The notes: generated by a model not told the origin, from the letters alone. Positions 32,903-44,197 are shown, numbered from the stretch's first letter. The stretch: DNA of 64,000 nucleotides from Curvibacter sp. PD_MW3 (GCA_002633085.1 NSIV01000001.1:248001-312000), one strand, 5' to 3'. Numbers and translations are program-made.

Positions 32903-34789
32903 ATGGCCATCCCCCAATCCTTCATCCAGGAGCTGCTAGCGCGCGCCGACGTCGTCGAGATCGTCGGACGCTACGTGCAGCTCAAGAAGGGGGGCGCCAA
33001 TTTCATGGGTTTGTGCCCGTTCCACGCCGAGAAGTCGCCCTCGTTCACGGTCAGCCCGACCAAGCAGTTCTACCACTGCTTCGGCTGCGGCAAGCACGGT
33101 GACTCCATCAACTTCCTGATGGAACACACCGGCATGAGCTTCATCGAAGCGGTGAAGGAGCTGGCCCAGCATTACGGCCTGCAGGTGCCGGAGGACGAAG
33201 CCAGCCCGCAGGACCGCGCACGCGCTGCCGAGCAGCGGCAAAAGCAAGCCACGCTGAACGATGTGCTGGACAAGGCCGGCGAGGCCTATCGCAAACATCT
33301 GAAAAGCGCGCCGCGGGCCATTGATTACCTCAAGCGCCGCGGCCTCTCCGGCGAAATCGCCAAGCAGTTCGGCCTGGGTTATGCGCCTGAAGGCTGGCGC
33401 TCGCTGGCCAGCGTCTTTCCGCAGTACGACGACCCGCTGCTGGTGGAAAGCGGCCTGGTCATCACCAACGCGGAAGAAAACAACAGCGGCGAGGAAAAAC
33501 GCTACGACCGTTTCCGCGACCGCATCATGTTCCCGATCCGCAACGTCAAGGGCGAGTGCATCGGTTTTGGCGGGCGCGTACTGGGGGACGAAAAACCCAA
33601 GTACCTGAACTCGCCGGAAACGCCGGTGTTCAGCAAGGGGCGTGAACTCTACGGCCTGTTCGAGGCACGCAACGCCATCCGCGACCTCGGTTACGCGCTG
33701 GTGACCGAAGGTTATATGGACGTGGTGGCGTTGGCGCAGCTGGGTTTTCCCAATGCGGTGGCCACGCTGGGCACCGCCTGCACCACCGAACACGTACAGA
33801 AACTGTTCCGCTTCACCGACACCGTGGTCTTCAGCTTCGACGGCGACGCCGCCGGCCGCCGTGCCGCGCGCAAGGCGCTCGACGGCGCCCTGCCCTACGC
33901 CACCGATGTGCGCAGCGTCAAGTTCCTGTTCCTGCCCGCCGAACACGACCCCGACAGCTACATCCGCGAATTTGGCAAAGAGGCCTTTGCCCGCTGCGTC
34001 AGCGAGGCCGTGCCGCTGAGCCGCTTCCTGATCGAGGCGGCGCGCGAAGGCTGCGACCTCTCCAGTGCCGAAGGCCGCGCCCACCTGGCCAGCAATGCCA
34101 AGCCGCTGTGGAGCCAGTTGCCCGACGGCGCGCTCAAGCGCCAATTGCTGACTGAAATTGCCGAGCTGGTGCAGTTGAGCAGCCAGGAATTGAACGAGCT
34201 CTGGAACCCGCCGGCGCGCAGCAGCGAGCGCGAGCGCCCGCCCGCCAACCGCTCCGAAAACAATAGCACCTGGCGCAATGATGGCGAGGGCTACAGCTCG
34301 AAATTCAGTAAAAAATGGGCGCCGCGGCCACCCCGCGTGCGTGCGCAACTGGTCAACCGGGCCGACCATGCAGCCCGCCTGCTGCTGGCCCACAGCGGCA
34401 TCTGGGACAGCCTCTCGAGCGAAGACCACCACCTGTTGTGCGAGTTACCCGAGCCGCACGGCCCGCTCTTGAGCTGGCTGGAAAGCCAACTGCACGAACA
34501 CGGCCCGCAGCCTTGGGCGGCACTGCGCGAAGGGCTGCGCGAGCACCCGGCCGAGGCGCTGGCCGTCAAACTCATGACCGGCTCCGACCTGGCGGCCGGT
34601 GACGACCATGGCGAAACCATGGCCGAGTTGCGCAACCTGCTCAACCGCATGCTGATCGACCACCTCAAGGCCCAGGAAACCGAAGCCATCGAGGCGTCCC
34701 TCAACAACCCGGCGGCGCTGGAACGCTACCGTGAACTGCAGACGCGCCGGCGCGCGCTGGAAACCGCCTCGCCACAAAAATCGGACTAG
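32903..34789 (+). CDS. dnaG: DNA primase
   Basis: Makes RNA primers for chromosome replication. 628 residues from the ATG at 32903 (MAIPQSFIQELLARADVVEIV). CHC2 zinc finger (GLCPFHAEKSPSF...YHCFGCGKHGD), the catalytic core with FGGRVLGDEKPKYLNSPET and the TOPRIM domain (LVTEGYMDVVAL...SFDGDAAGRRAARKAL), and a C-terminal DnaB-interaction domain. In the usual dnaG-rpoD pair; rpsU is not upstream here. Confidence 0.97.
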   Translation: MAIPQSFIQELLARADVVEIVGRYVQLKKGGANFMGLCPFHAEKSPSFTVSPTKQFYHCFGCGKHGDSINFLMEHTGMSFIEAVKELAQHYGLQVPEDEASPQDRARAAEQRQKQATLNDVLDKAGEAYRKHLKSAPRAIDYLKRRGLSGEIAKQFGLGYAPEGWRSLASVFPQYDDPLLVESGLVITNAEENNSGEEKRYDRFRDRIMFPIRNVKGECIGFGGRVLGDEKPKYLNSPETPVFSKGRELYGLFEARNAIRDLGYALVTEGYMDVVALAQLGFPNAVATLGTACTTEHVQKLFRFTDTVVFSFDGDAAGRRAARKALDGALPYATDVRSVKFLFLPAEHDPDSYIREFGKEAFARCVSEAVPLSRFLIEAAREGCDLSSAEGRAHLASNAKPLWSQLPDGALKRQLLTEIAELVQLSSQELNELWNPPARSSERERPPANRSENNSTWRNDGEGYSSKFSKKWAPRPPRVRAQLVNRADHAARLLLAHSGIWDSLSSEDHHLLCELPEPHGPLLSWLESQLHEHGPQPWAALREGLREHPAEALAVKLMTGSDLAAGDDHGETMAELRNLLNRMLIDHLKAQETEAIEASLNNPAALERYRELQTRRRALETASPQKSD

Positions 34790-34882
34790 GGCTGAGCCCT
34801 GCGGAGGCGCTGGACCGTCGGTCCGAAAAAGAAGCCCGGCCTTGGCGGCCTAGCACAAAACCACCGAAAAACCCCGCCAGAA

Positions 34883-34910
34883 TTGAATTTCTGCCGGCCC
34901 CGGCTATAAT
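34883..34910 (+). promoter_or_regulatory. Sigma-70 promoter of rpoD
   Basis: TTGAAT, 16-bp spacer, TATAAT. Placed in the 343-bp dnaG-rpoD gap, it predicts a start near 34917 and an untranslated leader of about 215 bases before the rpoD ATG. Nothing else coding was seen in the gap (34790-35132). Confidence 0.8.
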
Positions 34911-35132
34911 CCCCAACTGATTTTCGGCAAGAGCGACAGCAGCACCTCCGGGCCAGGCCAACCGTAGCACCACGTGCACGACCGGCCACCTTACCGCAAG
35001 GACTGCATTCCAAATGATCGCCCTCCCATCTTGCCCTTGAGGATTCCCTCCTCTGTCCCCCAACTGCGCCGGTCGTTTTCGGTGCCTGTGTTTGTTTCTT
35101 TGTGCCAGTTTTTGATGTCCTGAGGTTGATTC

Positions 35133-37520
<2,388 letters not shown>

Positions 37521-37545
37521 TCCGGCTGTCTTGCTCGGCAACGGA

Positions 37546-37571
37546 AAGGCCCGCTTCTTGCGGGCTTTTTT
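37546..37571 (+). terminator. Intrinsic terminator of rpoD
   Basis: Stem GCCCGC/GCGGGC with loop TTCTT and a six-T run, about 26 bp after the rpoD stop. Confidence 0.88.
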
Positions 37572-37584
37572 GTGTCTACTCCCT

Positions 37585-37625
37585 TGTTTTTATTGCGCTG
37601 GCAGCTATTGAATTTATAGCAAATC
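37585..37625 (-). repeat. Partial copy of the dispersed ~60-bp repeat
   Basis: Reverse-oriented AATAGCTGCCAGCGCAATA core next to an A/T-rich end; lacks the CAAGGGCT half. Confidence 0.4.
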
Positions 37626-37639
37626 GATTCCTTGTTGCT

Positions 37640-38215
37640 TGCTTGGCGGGGAGCCGTGTCGGGATGTGCGCCCGACAGCGCAGTAACTTTCTCTTGCTTG
37701 CCCAAGAGAAATTCACCAAAGAGAAAGGCAGCCGAAGTCAGGGCCGCTGCGCGGTACCTTGCGCTGCTCACATCGGGCGGGGTCGGGCTAAACTCGCTGC
37801 GCTCAAACAACGCCCGCCCTGATCCGCCCGCTGCTGCGCTGCTCAGCCCTGCCACACGGCATTGGAGTCCCAACAGCCAAGACAGAACAGCCAACAAGGA
37901 CGCGCCATGGCGCGTCCTTGTTTCTTTGGTATCGGGTACCCGACTCCCCCGCCGTTATGAGGAGGCGAGTAGCGCAGGGCTGGGCGGATAAAGGCGCGCG
38001 CATGTTTGAGGCGTAGCCGAGTTTGCGCGCACCCCGCCCAGGCCGAGCAACGCAGCGTGCCCGTAGGGCCGACGAATCCGGCTCGCCTTCTCTTTGCTTA
38101 CTTTCTCTTGGCGAAGCAAGAGAAAGTGAGTCGCCCGCCGGGGCGAGACCCGGCTCGCCGGCCCTGCGAAAGACCACGCAGAAACCAAAAAGAAAAAGGC
38201 GCTCACCCCTTACAG
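37640..38215. repeat. Large symmetric palindromic element, non-coding
   Basis: Imperfect palindrome in the rpoD-ligB gap (37521-38259), which carries no gene. Outer arms 37685-37728 and 38086-38129 both carry ACTTTCTCTTGCTT ... AAGAGAAA in opposite orientation. Inner arms 37786-37854 and 37959-38030 share AAACTCG ... CTCAAAC ... TATCCGCCC-type blocks. The centre of both pairs is near 37908, exactly where a 30-bp perfect palindrome lies (37893-37922). No transposase gene is present. The arm sequences resemble intergenic repeats I know from Comamonadaceae. Confidence 0.7.
37893..37922. terminator. 30-bp perfect palindrome, possible bidirectional terminator
   Basis: Perfect self-complementary run centred on CGCGCCATGGCGCG, flanked on the plus side by TTGTTTCTTT. 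It forms the axis of the larger element. Confidence 0.55.
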
Positions 38216-38259
38216 AATGAGCGCCAAATGCTATCAACAAGATAGCACGAGGTGCTGCG

Positions 38260-39111
38260 TTACGCCACCGGCTCCAGCGCCAGAACGCCCGTGGCCGTGT
38301 TGGAAATCGGGATGTGGTAATTGCTGTGCACCTTGCGCACACCAGCACTACCCGCGGTGAGGGCGGCACGCATGGCCAGCCACATCAGCAGCTCAACGCC
38401 CTGCGTGCCAGCATGCTCCACCAACTCCAGGTCGCTGAACTGGGTGGCCCACTCGGGGTTGGTCTCCATGCTCTGCAGGAACTGCTGGTCGAACTTCTTG
38501 TTGATGAAGCCGGCGCGCTCGCCTTCGAGCTGGTGGCTCAGGCCGCCGGTGGCCATCACAGCCACGCGCTTGTCGCTCTTCCACGAAAGAATCGCCTCGC
38601 CCACGGCCTTGCCGAGCTTGTAGACGCGCTTGGCGGTGGGCAGCGGGAACTGCACGGTGTTGATGTCGATCGGCACGATCTGCACCGGCGCCACGGCATC
38701 CTTGGGCCAGAACAGCTTGAGCGGCAAGGTGCAGGCGTGGTCCACCAGCATCTCCTGGCAGGTCACGATGTCGAACTCCTTGGCAATCAGCTCGTTGACC
38801 AGATGCCAGGACAACTCCGGGCAACCGGCCACCGGCGGCATGGTCGGAATGCCCCAGCCCTCGTCCGCATTGCGGTACTCGGCCGCGGTGCCGATGGCGA
38901 AGGTCGGCATCTTGTCGAGGAAGAAGTTCAGGCCGTGGTCGTTGTAGAACACCACCAAGACATCGGGCTTGACCTTGCCCAGCCACTCATGGATGGGCGG
39001 GAAGCCGTCGAAGAAGGGTTTCCAGTAGGGCTCCTGCTGCAGGCCCTTGGCAATGGCGCCGCCGATGGCGGGAATGTGGGATGTGGCCAGGCCACCGATG
39101 ATTTGTGCCAT
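38260..39111 (-). CDS. LigB-family class III extradiol dioxygenase, beta (catalytic) subunit
   Basis: Non-haem Fe(II) ring-cleavage enzyme, 283 residues. The expected ligands are visible: His12 (LATSHIPAIG), a second His in FYNDHGLNFF and a C-terminal Glu (GTQGVELLMW); the catalytic His is in GGLSHQLEGE. It is paralogous to the beta subunit at 54317-55171, with the same layout but clearly diverged. Its partner alpha subunit lies 17 bp upstream. The substrate could be protocatechuate, gallate, a methylgallate or another catechol-type acid; the sequence does not decide. Confidence 0.85.
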   Translation of the reverse strand: MAQIIGGLATSHIPAIGGAIAKGLQQEPYWKPFFDGFPPIHEWLGKVKPDVLVVFYNDHGLNFFLDKMPTFAIGTAAEYRNADEGWGIPTMPPVAGCPELSWHLVNELIAKEFDIVTCQEMLVDHACTLPLKLFWPKDAVAPVQIVPIDINTVQFPLPTAKRVYKLGKAVGEAILSWKSDKRVAVMATGGLSHQLEGERAGFINKKFDQQFLQSMETNPEWATQFSDLELVEHAGTQGVELLMWLAMRAALTAGSAGVRKVHSNYHIPISNTATGVLALEPVA

Positions 39112-39128
39112 GTTGTGCGTTCCTCGTT

Positions 39129-39479
39129 TTACTGGTTGTTGGCCGCGACGAGCTTGGCCCGGAATTCTTCTTTGGTCATGCCGGTCTGCTGGGCGCCGAT
39201 GTCCTGCATGTCCAGCCCGAAGATGCCAGCGAACTTGGCCAGGTAATAGGCGTTGCCGCCGGCAGCCAGCAGGGCCAGCACCTGTTTGGAGCGGATGGCC
39301 GCAGCCTGCTCCTCGTTCAGGCCGTACTGCTTCATGTAGGCCTCGGGGTCGGCCACGAAGGCCTCGCGGTTGGCTTTCTCATTGAAAGAGAAGCACATCT
39401 TGTTGAGGGCATAACCCTTCTTGGCCATATCGCCGTCAAAAGGCGTGGTGCCGGGAATCTGCTTGGTCGCGCTGGTCAC
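39129..39479 (-). CDS. LigA-family extradiol dioxygenase, alpha (small) subunit
   Basis: Small subunit capping the LigB active site, about 116 residues (KKGYALNKMCFSFNEKANREAF, AGGNAYYLAKFAGIFGLD, MTKEEFRAKL). I place the start at the GTG at 39479 because AAGGAG lies six bases upstream; an ATG at 39500 has no such site. The later alpha subunit in this window is longer (144 residues). Divergent from a LysR gene. Confidence 0.83.
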   Translation of the reverse strand: MTSATKQIPGTTPFDGDMAKKGYALNKMCFSFNEKANREAFVADPEAYMKQYGLNEEQAAAIRSKQVLALLAAGGNAYYLAKFAGIFGLDMQDIGAQQTGMTKEEFRAKLVAANNQ

Positions 39480-39552
39480 GGAGGTCTCCTTGGGTGACAT
39501 AAGTCAAAACGGATAGGGCAAGTATTCCGAAAGCATTGACCCAGATAAAGAC

Positions 39553-39573
39553 ATGAATCATGATATGACTCAT
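39553..39573. promoter_or_regulatory. Tandem ATGAxTCAT palindromes in the ligAB/lysR gap
   Basis: ATGAATCAT (39553-39561) and ATGACTCAT (39565-39573), 12 bp apart, the second touching the LysR ATG. One helical turn spacing suits a LysR-type autoregulatory site; the assignment is inference. Confidence 0.45.
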
Positions 39574-40519
39574 GAGCAAATTCGATCATTCGGACCTGGA
39601 TGGCCACTTGCTGCAGCTTTTAGTGGCGGTAGTGGAAACCGGCTCGGTCACCGGGGCGGCGCAGCGGCTGGGTGTCACCCAGTCGGCCGTCAGCCATTTG
39701 CTGGACAAGTTGCGCGCCATCACTGGCGACCCGCTGTTCGTCAAAAGCGGCCGCGGCATCGTGGCCACGGCACGGGCCGAAGAGCTGGCCACCCAGGCAC
39801 GCGGCCTGCTGCGCCAGCTGCAGCACTTTGCCCACAGCGGCGAGTTCGAGCCGGCGCGCTGGCAGACCACCTTCACCATTGCCGCCAACGACTTCCAGCG
39901 CGACCTGCTGCTGCCGCCCCTGGCCGCCCGGTTGCGCGCGCAGGCGCCAGGCGTGGCGCTGCGCGTCATCCCCTCTGGGGTGCCGCGGCTGGAAACGCTG
40001 CGCGCCGACGACTGCCAGCTCGTCATCAGCCCGCGCCCGCCCGAGGGCAGCGACATCGTGCAAAAGCGATTGTTCGAAGACCAGTACCGCGTGTTCTACG
40101 ACCCGGCCGTGCGAGAGGCACCACGTGATGAAGCCGAGTACCTGGCCGCCAACCATGCCACCGTGGTCTACGAGCCGCGCCGCAGCCTGGACCTGGACCA
40201 GCACCTGGCCAACAAGGGCGTGAGCCGGCACTTTGCGGTGATGGTGCCCAGTTTCAGCGCCCTGCCCGCCTTCGTGCACGGCACGCCGCTGCTGGCCACC
40301 GTGCCCGGCCTGCTGGCTCGCCACACTCTGAGCGGCCTGGCCAGTTGCCCGCCGCCGGTGACCTGCCCCACCATGCCGATGTACCTGATCTGGCACGCCC
40401 GCTACCAGCAGGATGCCGCGCACCGCTGGCTGCGCGCGCAACTGGAAGCCGTGGTGGCACCGGCGCTGGCCGAGGCGGCACCCCACGCCGGTTTTGCGGG
40501 CTCTTCATCTATGGCCTAA
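39572..40519 (+). CDS. LysR-family regulator, divergent from the LigAB pair
   Basis: 315 residues. N-terminal winged helix (HLLQLLVAVVETGSVTGAAQRLGVTQSAVSHLLDKL) and a periplasmic-binding-like effector domain (TFTIAANDFQRDLLLPPL onwards). Its divergent position strongly suggests it controls the dioxygenase genes at 38260-39479, with an aromatic acid as the likely coinducer; that is inference. Confidence 0.88.
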   Translation: MSKFDHSDLDGHLLQLLVAVVETGSVTGAAQRLGVTQSAVSHLLDKLRAITGDPLFVKSGRGIVATARAEELATQARGLLRQLQHFAHSGEFEPARWQTTFTIAANDFQRDLLLPPLAARLRAQAPGVALRVIPSGVPRLETLRADDCQLVISPRPPEGSDIVQKRLFEDQYRVFYDPAVREAPRDEAEYLAANHATVVYEPRRSLDLDQHLANKGVSRHFAVMVPSFSALPAFVHGTPLLATVPGLLARHTLSGLASCPPPVTCPTMPMYLIWHARYQQDAAHRWLRAQLEAVVAPALAEAAPHAGFAGSSSMA

Positions 40520-40552
40520 TATGGGTTTTCCACTCTAAAACCGAGATCAAAC

Positions 40553-40723
40553 ATGGGCAACAAGATCGTCACCGAAGCAGACCGCAAAGCCACCCCCGCA
40601 CCCAAGCCGCTCCCCGGCGTGACCCTGCGTACGGCAGGCCGCGGCCAACGCGTCAGCCTGGAGCGTGGCACCGCCACCCGCAGCAAGAAGAACCCGGGCA
40701 AGCGCTCCAAAAAGGGCGGCTGA
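40553..40723 (+). CDS. Small basic protein of 56 residues, unknown function
   Basis: Starts MGNKIVTEADRKATPAPKP and ends in a Lys/Arg/Gly-rich tail (RSKKNPGKRSKKGG). 14 of 56 residues are Lys or Arg. No membrane segment or Cys. Begins 33 bp after the LysR stop. The composition suggests nucleic-acid or ribosome binding, but no family is certain. The regular codon use and clean start and stop make it a probable real gene. Confidence 0.6.
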   Translation: MGNKIVTEADRKATPAPKPLPGVTLRTAGRGQRVSLERGTATRSKKNPGKRSKKGG

Positions 40724-40878
40724 TCTGCCTCGCCGGTGTGTTGCGCCATCTGTCGCGCCGCACACCGGACTTCTAGCCGGTGCTGAGCCCCTGCGCTCAG
40801 CAACGAATACACCGGCCCACTCTTTCCCTTCAAAGTCAAGACAGCGATGACCGAATCGGTCCGCGCCGTCCTTGATCG

Positions 40879-43122
40879 TCAGCCCGATGCCAGCACAGCT
40901 GCGGCATCACCACCATCGGCCCCGCCTGCCACTGGCGCCACCAGCGCGGCAGCCTGCTCGCGCAACGGCGGCAGCAGACGCAAGGCCAGCACCAGCTGCG
41001 CGTGCAGCACACGCTCGCCGTCAGACAAGCGGCCTTGCGCCGCACGTGCCAGCGCATCAAGCAACGCGGCCTCCCTGTGCGCGTCGGGTGTGGGCAAGGT
41101 CTGGCAGGCCTCCAGCATGCCGGCCAGCGCATCGAGCGTGCTGCGCAGCCAGTCCACGGCACGGGCGCAGTCGTCGGTCAGCACCAGCTGCAGGTTACGG
41201 TGCGCGCCCAGTGCCGACAGGTAGTTCAGCAGCGTGTGCGACAACACCAGAAAGCGCGTGCCGGCCGCCATGTGCCGACGCACGTAAATTGGCTCCTCAA
41301 ACACCGCCGACATGGCGCTGGAGAGGGCCGCATCGGCGTTGTGCGCATTGCGCCGCGCCAGCCGGTAGGCCAGGTGGTCCTGCTTGCCGTGCTGGTACTG
41401 GCCGATGATCTCCTGCAGGTACACCGCCTGTGTGCGCAGGGCCTGGGCTGCCACCCGGTGCAGCTGGCGCGACTGCCAGCTCGGCAACACCAGCCACACC
41501 GCCAGCCCGGCAATCAGGCTGCCGAGCAGCGTGTCGATCAGGCGCGGCATGATCAGATCGAAGCCGTCGCCCGCCTGGTTGAACGACAGCAGCACCAGCG
41601 ACGTGATGGCCGCCGTGGCCAGCGTGTAGCGGCTGTGGCGGGTGGCAAAAAACAGTGCTGCCGCTGCCACCGTGAAGGCCGACTGCACCAGCACGTCTGG
41701 AAACAGCCGCAGCAGCGCCCAGCCGACCAGCAGGCCCAGCACCGTGCCCCAGATGCGCTGCGCCAGCAGGGTCAGCGTGGCGCCGTATTGCGGCTGGCAG
41801 ACGAAGACGATGGTCAGCAAGATCCAGTAGCCATGGCTGTCGCCCGTCAGCCGCCGCACGGCGTCGCCCGCCAGCAGCGCCACGCTCAGGCGGATGGCGT
41901 GGCGCATCAGTGGCGATGACAGCGTCCACTGCGCGCGCACGCGCTGCCAGGCATCGCGCAGGGAGCGCGGGTTGCGGTTCAACAGGCTGGAGTCGGCCGG
42001 CAAGCGCCCGGGCTGCGGCGCGCCGAGCGCACCGCCCAGCTCGCGCACCATGCCGAAGAGGTTGTCCGCCAGCGCGCGCAAGGCACGCAAGGGTTGCTGC
42101 GCCTGCGCCGCCTCCGGTGCGCTGCGCGGCAACGCCTGCAGATGCCGGATGGCCTGCTCCAGATCCTCGATGGCACGCGCCGTGCCCTCGTCTCGCACCC
42201 ATGCCTCCTGCAACTGGATGGCCTGCGCCAGGGTCTGGCAATCGTGCCCGAGCAGGGCCACCAGGCGCTGAAAACGGTACAGCACGTCACTGTGAAAAAA
42301 AGCTTCGGCCAGCACGTCGTAGTGCTCGTGCGACGAGGTCACACGCTCATGCACATCCTGCGCCACGAAGTACAGGTGCAAGGCCTCGGGCAACCACGGG
42401 GGTGCGCGCCCTGCCCCCATGCGCAGGAACAGGCTTTCCTTCACCGCGTTCAAGGCCTCCACCACGCGCCCGTTGTGCAGTGCCAGCGCCAGGCGGCGGC
42501 GTTCCAGATCGACGTCACGCACCGGCGCAAACAAGCGCGACTTGAGCTGCAGGTACACCCCCAGCACCTCGTACAGGCCGGCCAGCTTCTGCCGCACCGG
42601 CAGCATGGGCAAGGCGGCCGCCCACAGCACGGAAATCAGCCCGTACCAGGCCGCGCCGCACAGCAGCCAGATCACGGGCCACGGTGTGGCCGGCTGCCCC
42701 ACAGGTGGCTCCGTTTGCGAATGACTCGCCAGCGCGGTGTAGATCGCCATGATCAGCGTGGCCACGGCCAGCGTGCGGTAGCGCCCACCCACGGCGCCCA
42801 CCATCGTGAGCCCAAACGCCGCCAGCCCCAGCACCGCCATCAGCACGCCCGGGTACGGCAGGCTGGCCTGCACTGCCAAGGCCACCCCGGCAAAGCTCAG
42901 CAAGGTGGTGGCCTGCGCCCGCACTTGGCCGCGCCAGCTGTCGTCCGACTCCGCGATGCCCCCGGCCAGCACACCCAGCAGCAGTGGAATGAGCGCCTGT
43001 GTCTGCCCCAGCCACCAGCCGCCCACCATCACGATGGCCAGCGCCAGGAAGGCACGCATGCCGCTGGCCAACGCCTCTTGCCGCCATGCCTGCTGCCAAA
43101 GCCTGCGCCACTCTTGCATCAT
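40879..43122 (-). CDS. FUSC/YccS-family inner-membrane transporter-like protein
   Basis: About 747 residues. Two blocks of hydrophobic helices (about residues 20-175 and 415-545) are separated by and followed by long cytoplasmic regions, the layout of the YccS/fusaric acid resistance (FUSC) family. Motifs include the GGIAESDDSWRGQ segment near residue 75 and YWILLTIVFVCQPQYGATL at the second block. These proteins are tied to efflux of aromatic acids (AaeB relatives). It lies downstream of and in the same direction as the AraC gene, with no periplasmic adaptor nearby. Confidence 0.85.
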   Translation of the reverse strand: MMQEWRRLWQQAWRQEALASGMRAFLALAIVMVGGWWLGQTQALIPLLLGVLAGGIAESDDSWRGQVRAQATTLLSFAGVALAVQASLPYPGVLMAVLGLAAFGLTMVGAVGGRYRTLAVATLIMAIYTALASHSQTEPPVGQPATPWPVIWLLCGAAWYGLISVLWAAALPMLPVRQKLAGLYEVLGVYLQLKSRLFAPVRDVDLERRRLALALHNGRVVEALNAVKESLFLRMGAGRAPPWLPEALHLYFVAQDVHERVTSSHEHYDVLAEAFFHSDVLYRFQRLVALLGHDCQTLAQAIQLQEAWVRDEGTARAIEDLEQAIRHLQALPRSAPEAAQAQQPLRALRALADNLFGMVRELGGALGAPQPGRLPADSSLLNRNPRSLRDAWQRVRAQWTLSSPLMRHAIRLSVALLAGDAVRRLTGDSHGYWILLTIVFVCQPQYGATLTLLAQRIWGTVLGLLVGWALLRLFPDVLVQSAFTVAAAALFFATRHSRYTLATAAITSLVLLSFNQAGDGFDLIMPRLIDTLLGSLIAGLAVWLVLPSWQSRQLHRVAAQALRTQAVYLQEIIGQYQHGKQDHLAYRLARRNAHNADAALSSAMSAVFEEPIYVRRHMAAGTRFLVLSHTLLNYLSALGAHRNLQLVLTDDCARAVDWLRSTLDALAGMLEACQTLPTPDAHREAALLDALARAAQGRLSDGERVLHAQLVLALRLLPPLREQAAALVAPVAGGADGGDAAAVLASG

Positions 43123-43240
43123 CAAAAACACCTTTCGTACCGGTAGCCGCCGATCATGCGATCTACCCACACCCATCAAGCAAATATCGGGCCGCTCTCG
43201 TCACTCTTGTTCTTGTTATAGCGAACGTTTGTGACGCCCT

Positions 43241-44197
43241 TCAGTCTTGCGCACGGTGCGCCTGCCGGTAACGCTGCGGGCTCAGGCCGGTGCGGCGCTT
43301 GAAGAAACGCGAGAAATAGGCCGCGTCCTCAAAGCCCAGCTCGGCCGCCAGGTTGGCCGCCGGTGCCGCGGTGTACACCAGCCGTCGGCAGGCCTCGCGC
43401 GTGAGTCGCTCGTGCACCAGCTCCAGTGCGCTGCGCCCGCTCTCGGCGCGCACCAGGCGGTTCAACCGCTGGGTCGACAGACCCAGGCGCGAGGCATAAC
43501 GCTCCAGCGGCCAGTGCGCCAGGAAGTGCTGCTCCACCAACAACAAAAAACGCGTGAAAAGTGCCTGGTGCCGGTGCGCCCGCTCGCCCTGCGCCTGCCG
43601 CCCCTGCGCGCTGGCCTGCGCCAACCGCCACACCACGGCGCGCGCCAGCCAGCCGGCCACCGGCGACTCGGCAGTGCCGGGCAGCGCGAACTCGGCCGCC
43701 AGTTCACGAAACAGGGCATCCAGCCGCGCGGCGGCGCCGTCTTCCGGCGCGAACTGCAGCACCCCGGGCGCGGTGAACAGCGCACGAAACGCCTCGCCCA
43801 CCGACTGGAACTCACCTTCCACCAGCAGGCGCGCACTGAAGGTGAGCACCAGGCCATCGGTATCCGGCGCAAAACGAAAACCATGCACCACGCCCGGCGG
43901 CACCACAATGGCCGCCGGCCCCTGCGCCGCCTCGCGCCATTCGTCCAGCACCACCTCGGCACTGCCCTGCAACACCCACAGCACCTGGTACAGACCGTGG
44001 TGCACATGGGGCTCGATCTCCCAGCGGTTGAGCCGGCTGCGCGACTCCACTTCCTCAATGTGCAGCACCTCCTGCCCCGGCGTGGCGCTCTCACCGTAGA
44101 GGGCAAAGCTGGGAATGGCTGCCGCTGGCCGGCGCGACGTCTTGGCGCTGGACGGCAAGGCCGGGGCTGGCTTGGGCGGCGGTGAGCTGGTTTTCAT
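43241..44197 (-). CDS. AraC-family regulator (PobR/HpaA-like)
   Basis: 318 residues: a Pro/Ala-rich leader, an N-terminal cupin sensing domain (EPHVHHGLYQVLWVLQGSAEV), and two C-terminal helix-turn-helix motifs (LERYASRLGLSTQRLNRLVR; AAELGFEDAAYFSRFFKRRTG). This subgroup often responds to hydroxybenzoates. Divergent from the P450 operon, which it probably activates; pobA itself is not seen. Confidence 0.87.
   Translation of the reverse strand: MKTSSPPPKPAPALPSSAKTSRRPAAAIPSFALYGESATPGQEVLHIEEVESRSRLNRWEIEPHVHHGLYQVLWVLQGSAEVVLDEWREAAQGPAAIVVPPGVVHGFRFAPDTDGLVLTFSARLLVEGEFQSVGEAFRALFTAPGVLQFAPEDGAAARLDALFRELAAEFALPGTAESPVAGWLARAVVWRLAQASAQGRQAQGERAHRHQALFTRFLLLVEQHFLAHWPLERYASRLGLSTQRLNRLVRAESGRSALELVHERLTREACRRLVYTAAPAANLAAELGFEDAAYFSRFFKRRTGLSPQRYRQAHRAQD

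Noticed and set aside
37803-38369. Open frames of 80-190 codons in the rpoD-ligB gap
   Set aside because: They coincide with the palindromic repeat element, are present on both strands and show no protein family features.
38260-39479. Gallate dioxygenase DesB call for the first LigAB pair
   Set aside because: DesB-type enzymes are usually one fused chain; here alpha and beta are separate. The substrate is left open rather than assigned.
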